Of a DNA stretch of 64,000 nt, positions 26,718 to 35,123 are shown piece by piece; position 1 is the first letter of the stretch, and every line of letters starts with the position of its first letter. The notes beneath the pieces are model-generated. The model was not told the DNA's origin. It did not search any database and was given only the letters and a program-made list of their open reading frames with translations. The position numbers and the translations under genes were made by a program. Origin of the DNA: Micromonospora sp. RP3T (GTDB taxonomy: Bacteria; Actinomycetota; Actinomycetes; Mycobacteriales; Micromonosporaceae); contig NZ_PYPS01000035.1 in NCBI RefSeq assembly GCF_003027925.1, forward strand, positions 23,287-87,286. Direction: 5' to 3'.

Positions 26718-27607
26718 GTGCTGCTCCGCAAGGTGATGGGGACGCCGGGCACCGCACGGGGGCCAGGCGCCGGTGGGGAGAACGGGTCAACCGCGCCCGC
26801 GAGCGCGGCGCACACCGCCGACCCGTCCAACACGACGGCGTGCACGCCGAGCCCGGACAACGCCCGTACGGCGGTGTCGCCGGCTCGCGCCCCGGTGACG
26901 ACCGCGAGGACCTGCCGGCGCAACGGATCACGCTCGCTGTCGAGCTGCAGCAGGAATCGGGCGTGGTCCTCGGCGGCGGCCTGCAACGCCGGATGCGGCA
27001 GGCGGCGGGCGTGATCAGCGACGGCCTGCGCGTGTGCGCATAGGTCGTGGCGCTGCGCGGCCACGACAATCTGCGCCGGCCCGGTCAGACCGTTGAGGAA
27101 CCGGCCGAACCCGTCCAGCAACGCGCCCTGCTCCCCGCCGGTGCGCAGGTGAATGTTGGTGGTGCCGCAGGCGACCACCACCTTGTCGCTGCCCCCGCTG
27201 GTGAGCACACCGGCGGGGCTGACCGCCGTCACCGGCGACCGCAACAGCGCCGGGACGACCGGCTTGCCCTCCATGGCCGCGACCGGGACGACCCGGGCCG
27301 CCCCGGGTGTGAGCACGCGAGGGCTGTGCGAGAGCGTGAAGGCGTGCCGCAGCCAAACGTCCAGCGGCAGGCCGTCGCGGCGGCCGAGCGCCACCACGAC
27401 CGCGACAGCGAACACCGCAGCACCGCCGACGAGCCAGACGGGTTGCGGCAGCAGATGCCCGAACGAGCGGTAGACACAGGCGGCGGCCAAACCAGCGCCG
27501 CCGATGATGCCGAGCTGACGGAAGGTGAGCCCGAATGCGACACGGTCCGGTTCGTTGACATTGGCCGGCACCACCGCACGGGGCGCTGTCTCATCCAGAT
27601 TGTTCAT
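26714..27607 (-). CDS. PrgI/VirB3-like membrane protein with extra C-terminal domain
   Basis: 297 residues. N-terminal PrgI-type domain: VNEPDRVAFGLTFRQLGIIGGAGL then two close membrane spans, with LDVWLRHAFTLSHSPR after them. Residues ~115-297 form a soluble domain found in the longer actinobacterial versions. It sits between virB6-like and virB4-like genes as in other type IV systems, and is probably the inner-membrane VirB3 equivalent. Confidence 0.85.
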   Translation of the reverse strand: MNNLDETAPRAVVPANVNEPDRVAFGLTFRQLGIIGGAGLAAACVYRSFGHLLPQPVWLVGGAAVFAVAVVVALGRRDGLPLDVWLRHAFTLSHSPRVLTPGAARVVPVAAMEGKPVVPALLRSPVTAVSPAGVLTSGGSDKVVVACGTTNIHLRTGGEQGALLDGFGRFLNGLTGPAQIVVAAQRHDLCAHAQAVADHARRLPHPALQAAAEDHARFLLQLDSERDPLRRQVLAVVTGARAGDTAVRALSGLGVHAVVLDGSAVCAALAGAVDPFSPPAPGPRAVPGVPITLRSST

Positions 27608-27610
27608 TGA

Positions 27611-28591
27611 TCACTCCGGGCTGGGGTAGACGCCGGGCAGGTGGCGGTAGGGCGGGCGGACGGGGGTGGTCGACAGCAGCGGCATCCGTCGGGCCGGGGC
27701 GGGTCTGAGCCCGCCCAGCCTGCGGGCCATCCCTTGCAGGGCCACCGTTCGCAGAACGACGCCGCCGATGCCGACGCTGCGGCCCTGCTGACCGGTGAAC
27801 CGCCGCACCAAGCTCGGAATCTTGACCGTCATCCCGAGGACGACGACCACGAGTAGCAGGTTGAGGGTGTCGGAGCCAGGCAGGCCGAGCAGGATCGGCA
27901 GGTTGGCCTGTGGATCGATCACGAGGTTGATGCCGGCCGAGAACGTGACTGCCTGGAGTGTCGGGGTGGCCAGACAACTCAACACCGACCGCCACCACAG
28001 CTTCGCGGCGCCCTCGGTCCAGGGGGTTGCGTGGCACGCCAGGGCCACCGGCGCGACACCGGCCAACACGACCAGTGCCGCGATGCGGGTCAGCCAGCCG
28101 CCGACGAGCAGGAACATCAGCACCACGATGAGCAGCCCGATGATCAGCATCAGCAGGCCTGAACTTGGGTCACCCATCGCGGAGGCGAGCCGCGCCTTGA
28201 CGAACGTGACCGCCTCGGTCGTCGGGGCGTCCACCCCGGCCAACGACGTGGTCAACGCGTTCGCCACCTCGATGAGCACGCCGGTCAACGGAACCGCGAA
28301 CGCCGACAGCACGAACCCGACCACGAGCCGCGGCACCAGCTGCTTGACCGTGTAGCGGGTCTCGACGGAGTCGCCCAGCATGACCGCGGCGCCCGCGGCG
28401 ACGATCGCGAGAACGAAGCAGGCGTCGACCACGAGCGCGCTCCTCTCCGCGATCGATTGCACCTGCGGCAGCCCCGTCACATCCGGCGACACAAAGATCC
28501 AGGACGTCAAGAAGGCCAGTAGACCGCCGAGAAGATCAATCACCCGTTCCGCGAGCCAGCGGACCAGATCGTTCATCACCCAGTTGGTCAT
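27611..28591 (-). CDS. VirB6/TrbL-like polytopic membrane protein
   Basis: 326 residues with about six spans, including ACFVLAIVAAGAAVMLG, LVVGFVLSAFAVPLTGVLI, LLMLIIGLLIVVLMFLLVGG and LLLVVVVLGMTVKIP. The pattern and length suit the channel-forming VirB6/TrbL component of type IV secretion. It starts 2 bp after the pilin stop and ends 3 bp before the VirB3-like start, all in one operon. Confidence 0.82.
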   Translation of the reverse strand: MTNWVMNDLVRWLAERVIDLLGGLLAFLTSWIFVSPDVTGLPQVQSIAERSALVVDACFVLAIVAAGAAVMLGDSVETRYTVKQLVPRLVVGFVLSAFAVPLTGVLIEVANALTTSLAGVDAPTTEAVTFVKARLASAMGDPSSGLLMLIIGLLIVVLMFLLVGGWLTRIAALVVLAGVAPVALACHATPWTEGAAKLWWRSVLSCLATPTLQAVTFSAGINLVIDPQANLPILLGLPGSDTLNLLLVVVVLGMTVKIPSLVRRFTGQQGRSVGIGGVVLRTVALQGMARRLGGLRPAPARRMPLLSTTPVRPPYRHLPGVYPSPE

Positions 28592-28593
28592 CC

Positions 28594-28884
28594 TCAGCCG
28601 CCGAGGATGCCCTGCAACACCTGCAGGATCACCGGGGCCAACACCGCCAAGGCATAGCCGACCAACGCGGACTTGAGGTTGCCCTTGGCCTGCTCGACCT
28701 GGGCCGGGTCACCGCCAGCGGCCATATACCGCAGACCCCCGATGACCAGGAACATCGTCGCGACCAACGCGATGATGCCCATGATCCAACCGGTGATGTT
28801 CGAGATGACCTGATTGATGGAATTGACCGCTGGCGGCTGTGGTGCGGCGGCGATCTCCGACAGGACGGACAGCGTCAGGTGCAT
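28594..28884 (-). CDS. VirB2/TrbC-like pilin subunit
   Basis: 96 residues: a possible signal-like or leader N-terminus, then two membrane helices (GWIMGIIALVATMFLVIGGLRYM and LVGYALAVLAPVILQVLQGIL) separated by the polar turn AAGGDPAQVEQAKGNLKSA. That layout is the standard VirB2/TrbC pilin organisation in Gram-positive elements. It is the first gene of the transfer operon pilin-virB6-virB3-virB4-coupling ATPase. Confidence 0.85.
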   Translation of the reverse strand: MHLTLSVLSEIAAAPQPPAVNSINQVISNITGWIMGIIALVATMFLVIGGLRYMAAGGDPAQVEQAKGNLKSALVGYALAVLAPVILQVLQGILGG

Positions 28885-29317
28885 GACGGCACTCCAGAAC
28901 TGATCTGTGTGCCGCCCGGCGAAGATCTATGCGAAGGGCCGATGTGAGTCGGTGGGGGCGCTCCTCCCTTGTGGTCTAGCGCAGGGATCGCGGTGTCAGT
29001 ACGCCGCGCCAGCCATGCCGAACTCACCTCAGCCCCGCCGCGCGAACGACCCCCGCCGGGCGGGCATGCCATGGAGAACATGCACCGCCCAGATCCGCGT
29101 TGTCAGATAGATCGAACCCGCCTGTCGCCTGTCACGCCCTGACACGCGATCATTCAGAGAGCGGGCGAACGTTCCGATCGGTGGCCCTGCTCGGAACCGC
29201 CAGCGCAGGGCTATTGATGCGTCTGCGCCGCGCTCAATGCCGATTGAGAGCCCGTCGTCGGGACGTGGGCTCGGTCTATTCCAGGCGTCGGAAGGCGCAG
29301 CCTCTCACGCGGTCCCT
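28885..29317. promoter_or_regulatory. Region upstream of the transfer operon
   Basis: 430 bp without a supported gene. It should contain the transfer operon promoter. TGTCACGCCCTGACA (29130-29144) is a 5-5-5 inverted repeat shared with the DUF4192 upstream region; a TGTCAG half-site lies at 29101-29106. Confidence 0.45.
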
Positions 29318-29790
29318 CTACGAGCGGTGGACGGTACGCGTCAGGGCTCCGGCGACCGCAGTGAACAGGATCCAGCCCATAGCCGTCAGAACGTACGCCA
29401 GCCATTGCGCTCGCCCGCTGACGCCGAACGCGCGTTCGTGCCCGATGTCGACGATCGGGATGAGCAGGTCCATGGTGTAGACGAGTGGGTTGAAAGCCGT
29501 ACCGTCGGGCCCACCCGCTGGCGGGTTCAGGCTGATGACGACGGCACCGAGCGCGGTCAGCACGAGCAGCCACAGCACGGCCCACATCGGGCGGTTAGCC
29601 AAATCCGACCAGTCCCTCCTGCAGCAGGTCCCACGCCGCGCCTGCAGGCGACAATTACCGCCGGCGGCGTCGCCGCCTGACCAGCAGTACGGTGCGCGCG
29701 TCGGCCTCGTGCCCGATCTGCCGAAGAAGCCTGGCTAAGTGTTCGTACGGCTGCGGTCGGTATCCTTCCGGTGGTCGCTCAGTTGGCTCA
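29318..29790 (-). pseudogene. Remnant of a membrane-associated oxidoreductase-type protein
   Basis: Three fragments in different frames are collinear with the C-terminal part of a family of large actinobacterial membrane proteins often annotated membrane-associated oxidoreductase. First is GYRPQPYEHLARLLRQIGHE (starting near 29765), then DLLQEGLVGFG, then the membrane part MWAVLWLLVLTALGAVVI and FNPLVYTMDLLIPIVDIGHE ending at 29318. At least two frameshifts separate them and the long N-terminal region is missing. The last fragment could still be translated as a 94-residue two-span protein. Confidence 0.6.
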
Positions 29791-30135
29791 GGCTTGGTCC
29801 TCGCAGCGGATGCCGGCGCTTGTGATGTCCCCGTTGCGCACCAGTTCTCGGATCGCCGCACTCATCGCAGGTACACCTGGTTCCGGCACGATCAGCTGGT
29901 CAACGGCCCAGAAGTAGCTGCCGTTTGCCAACTCACCTGTTTCCTTCCAGCGCGTCAACAGACGGCCGACTTCGTCGATGGTGAAGATCGTCAACGCCCA
30001 CGTAGAGCCGTCGGGAAGGTCGATGAACGCGTCAACCCCGGCTACCGTGTCCACGGTGTCCGTGTCTGGATCGAGCAGGAACCGTGCCACGAACGTGGAC
30101 TCACTGACGATGGTGTACGGATCGTCGTTGTGCAT
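29788..30135 (-). CDS. Hypothetical protein, 115 residues
   Basis: ATG at 30135 with GAGG 10 bp upstream. Mostly beta (TIVSESTFVARFLLDPDTDTVDTVAGVDAFIDLPDGSTWAL) followed by helices (IDEVGRLLTRWKETGEL). It is compact and acidic and resembles single-domain immunity or antitoxin-size proteins, but no family is recognised and no toxin lies next to it. Confidence 0.6.
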   Translation of the reverse strand: MHNDDPYTIVSESTFVARFLLDPDTDTVDTVAGVDAFIDLPDGSTWALTIFTIDEVGRLLTRWKETGELANGSYFWAVDQLIVPEPGVPAMSAAIRELVRNGDITSAGIRCEDQA

Positions 30136-30302
30136 CGACGCCAATCCTCGCGCATGGCCTGCGGTCCTCGTATGCCGCTCCGGGCGGACTGGTGTTCATC
30201 GCGGTGGTAAAGCACGTGAAGCAGGTGGAGGTATGGCCATCTCTCCTGTTTTGGCTTCCAGTGTCATACCTGCCGTCAACTCGTTGTGCGCACCGCAGTT
30301 CG

Positions 30303-30585
30303 GCCTCCCTGGGCCGCTACCGTCACCGGACTCGCCTCCATGCCGAGTCCGACCTGCGGGTCTTCATGGGATGGTGCACCGAACTCGGCCTTGACCCGTT
30401 GGCTGCGGCGCGGGTGGACATCGAGGGGTACGTGTGCTGGTTGCGAGACGTCCACGGTTACCAGTCCTCGACGCTGTTGCGGCGCTTGTCGGTCGCGGGC
30501 GGGTTCGATCGGGTCTGTGTCATCGACGCTCTCCTCGCGCATCCGCCTGCGGACTACGTTCACCCGGCCCACGCCGCACGACATC
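30303..30585 (+). pseudogene. Tyrosine recombinase N-terminal fragment
   Basis: The frame reads SDLRVFMGWCTELGLDPLAA, then VDIEGYVCWLRDVHG, SSTLLRRLSVAGGFDRVCVID and HPPADYVHP. This is the SAM-like core-binding domain seen at the start of XerC-like integrases. No catalytic domain follows; the frame instead merges into the next gene. It is a truncated leftover of a second recombinase, not the working integrase of this element. Confidence 0.65.
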
Positions 30586-30686
30586 CTCCGATCCCGAGAT
30601 CATCGAGACGAGCAGACCATGGTGAGGCTGATGAAGCCGACATAGCGTGGGGCCGATGCGTGCCCCACTTTTCAAGGAGCAAGACG

Positions 30687-32003
30687 TTGGAAAACGAGAT
30701 CCAGCTGATCAGTGACGGCGATGGGCTGGCGATCATCGGGCATCCGGCGGCTGTCGATCGTTTCCTCACCACGGAGCGGCTGCCGTCGAAAGACCTGGGG
30801 CTGAAACGCCTCAGCAGCGCCCTCGGTACCGGGTCCAAGATCGCCAAGGCCGGGGCCGAGATCTCCGAGCAGTCCGGTCGCTGGGTCCAGCTGTCCGCGG
30901 AGTCAGCCCAGGCGATGAAGAAGTACAACCTGATGAGCGGCTCGGAGAATGGTCTCAGCCGTGCCGTGCTGACTGACCACGGCAGGATCACCGGCCTGCT
31001 CGAGATCGTGCAGACCCCGAGCGCGATACTGACAAACCCGGCGATCCTGACCGGTGCCGCTGGTCTCATGGCGCAACTCGCGATGAAGCAGAGCATGGAG
31101 GAGATTACCGACTATCTCGCCGTGATCGACGCGAAGGTCGATGCTGTGCTCCGCGCTCAGACCGACGCGGTGATGGCTGACATGATCGGGGTAGAGCTCG
31201 TCATCGACGAGGCTTTGACGATCCGGGAGCAGGTGGGCAGGGTTTCTGAGGTCACCTGGTCGAAGGTGCAGGCCACCCCGGTGCCGCTGGCCCGGACCCA
31301 GGCGTACGCGTTGCGGCAACTCGACGCCATCGCCGAGAAGTTGGAGACGACCAACGTCGGTGACTTGGCCGCGACGTCGAAGGAAGCCGAAATCAAGGTG
31401 CAGGAGTGGCTCGCGGTCCTGGCCCGCTGCTTCCAACTCCAGGACGCGGTCGCCGTGCTCGAACTCGATCGTGTGCTGGACGCGTCCGCCCAAGAGTTGG
31501 AGGAGCACCGCGTCGCCATCCGCATCGCCCGGCAGAAGCGTCTCGAGCTCATCTCCCACGCCACCGAGCGCCTGATGGCCCGGATGGACACGGCCGCTGG
31601 CACTGCCAACGCGAAGGTGCTGTTCAATCCGAGCTCGTCGCGCGCTGTGGTGCGGTCGACCAATCACGTCGCGACCGTCGTCGTCGATTTCAACGGCCGG
31701 CTCGGCGTCGAACGCGACCGCCGGTCATGGGATGCCCGGCGATGGCTGGACGCGGCCGTGGAAGTGCGCGACAAGCTCGTCGAAACCGGGTCCGAGGTGG
31801 GCGCCAAGGTTCTCGACACCGGAGCTGAGTTGAAGGACAAGGTTGTGGAAACTGGGGCGGAGGGCGTCGATGCCGCCAGTCGTTTCAGTATGCAGGCTTT
31901 CGGCCGGGCCAAATCGATGATGGACAGGGTCTCCGGCGAGATCGCCGAGCGGGCCCAGCGACGACTTGGGAGTGAAGAGGAACTTGATCGAGAACACTCG
32001 TAG
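30687..32003 (+). CDS. Conserved hypothetical protein with C-terminal helical repeats
   Basis: About 438 residues from a TTG start with a strong AAGGAG ribosome site 7 bp upstream. Order: a short beta N-terminus (ENEIQLISDGDGLAIIG), a hydrophobic stretch (LTNPAILTGAAGLMAQLAM, near 120-140), a long helical middle (to ~330), and a C-terminal amphipathic tail repeating DKLVETGSEVGAKVLDTGAE-type 11-residue units. Possibly membrane-associated. I recognise it only as a widely spread actinobacterial hypothetical. The in-frame integrase fragment upstream is not part of it. Confidence 0.72.
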   Translation: MENEIQLISDGDGLAIIGHPAAVDRFLTTERLPSKDLGLKRLSSALGTGSKIAKAGAEISEQSGRWVQLSAESAQAMKKYNLMSGSENGLSRAVLTDHGRITGLLEIVQTPSAILTNPAILTGAAGLMAQLAMKQSMEEITDYLAVIDAKVDAVLRAQTDAVMADMIGVELVIDEALTIREQVGRVSEVTWSKVQATPVPLARTQAYALRQLDAIAEKLETTNVGDLAATSKEAEIKVQEWLAVLARCFQLQDAVAVLELDRVLDASAQELEEHRVAIRIARQKRLELISHATERLMARMDTAAGTANAKVLFNPSSSRAVVRSTNHVATVVVDFNGRLGVERDRRSWDARRWLDAAVEVRDKLVETGSEVGAKVLDTGAELKDKVVETGAEGVDAASRFSMQAFGRAKSMMDRVSGEIAERAQRRLGSEEELDREHS

Positions 32004-32228
32004 TGGTGCTCCAAATTTGCCGCGATCGGGGTAGCTGGCCGCAAGATCGGGTGCACGCTCCTGCCACAAGTCGCGTCACCCCTCGTGAACGATAATGTCC
32101 GCTGTTACAGGAAGCGCCCGCATGGCGCACTGGTCACCGCCTGCCGGGCGGGAGAGGCGCAGGCCGGGTCTTGCGGTTCATGCCGGTGGCACTCCGCCCT
32201 TGTGAGCTCGGTCTGCCCATGGCCACGT

Positions 32229-32996
32229 TCAGTGCCTGTGAGCTCGGTACTCGCGAGGGCTTGGGCCGGACAGGTCGCCTCGGCTGACGGCAGCGGCTAC
32301 GAGATGCTCGGCGCGACGCCTGCGCATCCGCAGTGCAGGTGCACTCACGCCTTGCTCGGCGGCCAGGTGCTCGATCAAAGCGCCGCCGAAGCGGGTCGCG
32401 CTGATCAGTTCGGCCGTGTCGAGGGTGATCAGGCCGACGGCAGCTGCTCGGCCAAGCAGTAGATCAGGATGCCCGTAGGGCATTCTGGGCGACCGAGAGC
32501 CCGTTACGCGGTCGGGTGGCAATTCCTCACCGTCGTCGACCTTGACGACCGCGACTGCGGCGCGCCAAGCGGCCCAACACAGCCGCAGCCATAACCGCGG
32601 CGACGCCAGGTCGGCAGAGCGGAGGGCGTCAAGGAAACCAGCGAGGACTTCGGAGTCCACATCGTCGGCGTGCCTCGGCCTGCCGCGGCTGATCCTTGCC
32701 GCTAGGTGAGTCAGAGCCGGGAGCGCGACGCCGATCGCGCCTACGACCCAGGCCGGCCCCCACTCGCGGGCGTGGTGGGCCAGCTGTCGCCACAGCGCGT
32801 CAGTGGTGTCGCTGCTGTGACGCTCGCCAAGCAGCACCGTGCGTAGCTCATCCAGCGGCAGTGGCCTGTCCGGTAGGCCTGGCACCGGACGTGCGTCGAA
32901 CATCAGCGGCGCGGGTTCGCAGGTCAGCAGCTCGAACGCCTTCTCGGCGGTGGTCAATGCCGTACGGGTCGGCGTCGCGTGCGTCGTCGGTGCCAT
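32229..32996 (-). CDS. Hypothetical protein with C-terminal helix-turn-helix
   Basis: 255 residues, ATG at 32996 with an AGGGGAC ribosome site. It is helical throughout; residues ~185-245 (LGRAAAVGLITLDTAELISATR ... LAAEQGVSAPALRMRRRRAEHL) resemble a sigma-region-4-like helix-turn-helix. It is divergent from the methylase pair and separated from it by 280 bp rich in TGTCA motifs, so it may be the regulator of that region. Confidence 0.6.
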   Translation of the reverse strand: MAPTTHATPTRTALTTAEKAFELLTCEPAPLMFDARPVPGLPDRPLPLDELRTVLLGERHSSDTTDALWRQLAHHAREWGPAWVVGAIGVALPALTHLAARISRGRPRHADDVDSEVLAGFLDALRSADLASPRLWLRLCWAAWRAAVAVVKVDDGEELPPDRVTGSRSPRMPYGHPDLLLGRAAAVGLITLDTAELISATRFGGALIEHLAAEQGVSAPALRMRRRRAEHLVAAAVSRGDLSGPSPREYRAHRH

Positions 32997-33276
32997 GGTC
33001 AGGTCCCCTCGACCGGAGGACGTCGCCTTGATGCGACGTTCCCGAGGCCCTCGATTGGGACAGCCCGACCTGACACCAGAGCCGGTTGTCAGGGTCGGAC
33101 GGTTCATGTCCGCCCCTGTCAGGTTCACACCGGCCAGAGCGAGGCCGTGCGTGCCGACCCCGCGCCGATTGCTGTCTTGGGATGGGTCGTGTCAGATCGG
33201 GGATGGGTTCGACCGGCCTGTCAGCGTGGCCCTGGGAATCGTCAGTACGTCCGCCGGTCCGGGGGCCACCGTGCCT

Positions 33277-33855
33277 ATGACCGACAAGAAGCCGCGTCGC
33301 GCACCCGTCCCTGTGGGGGATGTGGTGCCCGGCGACCCGCCCGTACCGATCACCGTGTGGCCGGTCCCCGCGCCGCAAGCGGGGGAGACCATGTCCAATG
33401 CGATGGGTGTGCGGCTGGTCCACAATCTCTCCCACCCATCCAATCTGATCATCGACCTGACGGTGGGGCCGCAGTTGGCCCGCGCGATCATCGGCACGCA
33501 GCGCCGCGCGCATCTGAACCTGACGAATCCCGGAGAGCGGTGCCCGGAACCGGCAACGCTGATCGTCTCCGGCTGGCCGCCCCACGAAGCTGCCGCACTG
33601 GAGGAGTTCTTCACCCGCTGCCGCCCGAATTTGCTGCCTGGCGGCTGCGTCGCGGTCCTGCTGCCGCACGACGACGTTGCCCTACCGGTCGACGTGGTCG
33701 TCGCCGCCAAGCGCACCGGACTCATGTACCTGCAGCACGTCGTGGCGGCTGACCGGCCGCCCCGGCGAGGCCTGCGCGCGCACCTCGACATCCATACCGA
33801 CGTGCTGATCCTGACCCGGGGCACCACCACGCAGCTCGGCGACGGCTATGAGTGA
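33277..33855 (+). CDS. Methyltransferase-fold-like companion protein
   Basis: 192 residues. Middle segments LNLTNPGERCPEPATLIVSGWPP and CRPNLLPGGCVAVLLP resemble the late strands of a Rossmann methyltransferase, but there is no SAM-binding DxxxGxGT motif and no PPY motif. It overlaps the following DNA methylase gene by 8 bp, suggesting the two work as a pair. An in-frame GTG 6 bp upstream of the chosen ATG is also possible. Confidence 0.6.
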   Translation: MTDKKPRRAPVPVGDVVPGDPPVPITVWPVPAPQAGETMSNAMGVRLVHNLSHPSNLIIDLTVGPQLARAIIGTQRRAHLNLTNPGERCPEPATLIVSGWPPHEAAALEEFFTRCRPNLLPGGCVAVLLPHDDVALPVDVVVAAKRTGLMYLQHVVAADRPPRRGLRAHLDIHTDVLILTRGTTTQLGDGYE

Positions 33856-34690
33856 CTCGCTGCCGATCACCTCAGTGTGGCTGACCTGCCAGATCCCCGC
33901 CCGCGATCAGCGGCGCGGCCGGTACGCTCCGACGACATCTAGCCATCCGGCCAAGATGCTGCCCCATGCTGCCGCCCATGCCATCGACATTTACAGCCGG
34001 CCGGGGGATCTGGTGTTCGACCCGATGTGCGGGGCCGGGACCACCCTGGTCGAGGCCATGCACCTCGGCCGTCATGGACTCGGCATCGACATCGAACCGC
34101 GCTACACCGCCGTCGCCGAGGCCAACATCGCTCTTGCCGCTGAGCAGAACGCCCCTGGAAGCGGGCGGGTGGTCACCGGCGACGCCACCGGCCTGCTCGA
34201 CCTGGTGCCGGCCGCCATCGTCGGCCAAGTCGCACTCGTGCTCACCTCGCCGCCCTATGGCCGCGGTACTCATGGACTGGTCCAGACGACGAGCGCCGGC
34301 GTGCGCAAGCGGCACCACCACTACGGGGACCGGCAGAGCGGCAACCTCGCCTACGGTGGCTGGTCGCGTCTACTCGACGGGTTCGCCGCGATCCTCGCCG
34401 CCAGCTACCGGCTTCTGCGCCCCGGCGGGATCGTCGTGATCACCTGCCGGCCGGTGCGCCGCCAGCGCGACGACCTGATAGACCTGCCGGGCGAACTGCT
34501 CACCGTCGCCCGGTCGGTCGGGCTGATCCCGGTGCAGCGGTGCGCCGCGATGCTCGCCGCTGTCCGCGACGGGCAGATCGTCCACCGAGCCAACATGTTC
34601 GTGCTGCTGGCTGTGCGCCGCGCCCGCGACGACGGCATTCCCATGCACTTGATCGCGCACGAGGACGTCCTCGTGCTACGGCGACCATAG
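33848..34690 (+). CDS. DNA N4/N6 adenine- or cytosine-type methyltransferase
   Basis: 280 residues. SAM-binding motif FDPMCGAGTTLVEAM (residues ~57-71) with the acidic LGIDIEPRY after it, and catalytic motif TSPPYGRG near residue 137. The order SAM motif before PPY and the end GGIVVITCRPVRR fit the beta/N4-N6 class. No restriction endonuclease gene is adjacent, so it may be an orphan methylase that protects or marks the element. Confidence 0.85.
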   Translation: MSDSLPITSVWLTCQIPARDQRRGRYAPTTSSHPAKMLPHAAAHAIDIYSRPGDLVFDPMCGAGTTLVEAMHLGRHGLGIDIEPRYTAVAEANIALAAEQNAPGSGRVVTGDATGLLDLVPAAIVGQVALVLTSPPYGRGTHGLVQTTSAGVRKRHHHYGDRQSGNLAYGGWSRLLDGFAAILAASYRLLRPGGIVVITCRPVRRQRDDLIDLPGELLTVARSVGLIPVQRCAAMLAAVRDGQIVHRANMFVLLAVRRARDDGIPMHLIAHEDVLVLRRP

Positions 34691-35123
34691 ACGCCTGCGT
34701 GGGCGGCGCCGCCGAGCTACCAGCGTCGCGGCGGTTGGGCTGTCAGGACCTGACAGATAGCCAGTTCTGACACGTCGGGCCCTGCCTCCGGGAGGCCGAA
34801 TAGCCTGAGGGCTCATTCTTTTCTCTTCCTCTCGCGCTCGTCTGACGCATCCGCGACGGCATCGCGCCCACCACTCCCGGTCGGCCGCCACCGCCAGCCT
34901 CAGAACACCGCAACAATCAAGCCCGCTCGCGCCTTGTTGGCGATCGGGCGGCCCCATCCGTCGGTCAGGCGGCCACCACTCGAGTGGCCGCCTGCTGCCG
35001 TACGTCACCAGCCGGCAGTCGCCAGCGGTACCACCAGCTGGCAGCAGGGCTACGCAACCCGCCCGGGCCGCATGCCGTCGGCAATCCCATCCCCTCGACC
35101 CAAGTCACATCGTGGAGGTCATC
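34691..35123. promoter_or_regulatory. 433-bp gap upstream of DUF4192 gene
   Basis: No gene is supported. Notable are the 17-bp palindrome CTGTCAGGACCTGACAG (34740-34756) and a hairpin at 34966-34994 with perfect 11-bp arms CAGGCGGCCAC / GTGGCCGCCTG. The first is a likely operator, the second a leader or terminator hairpin. Confidence 0.55.
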
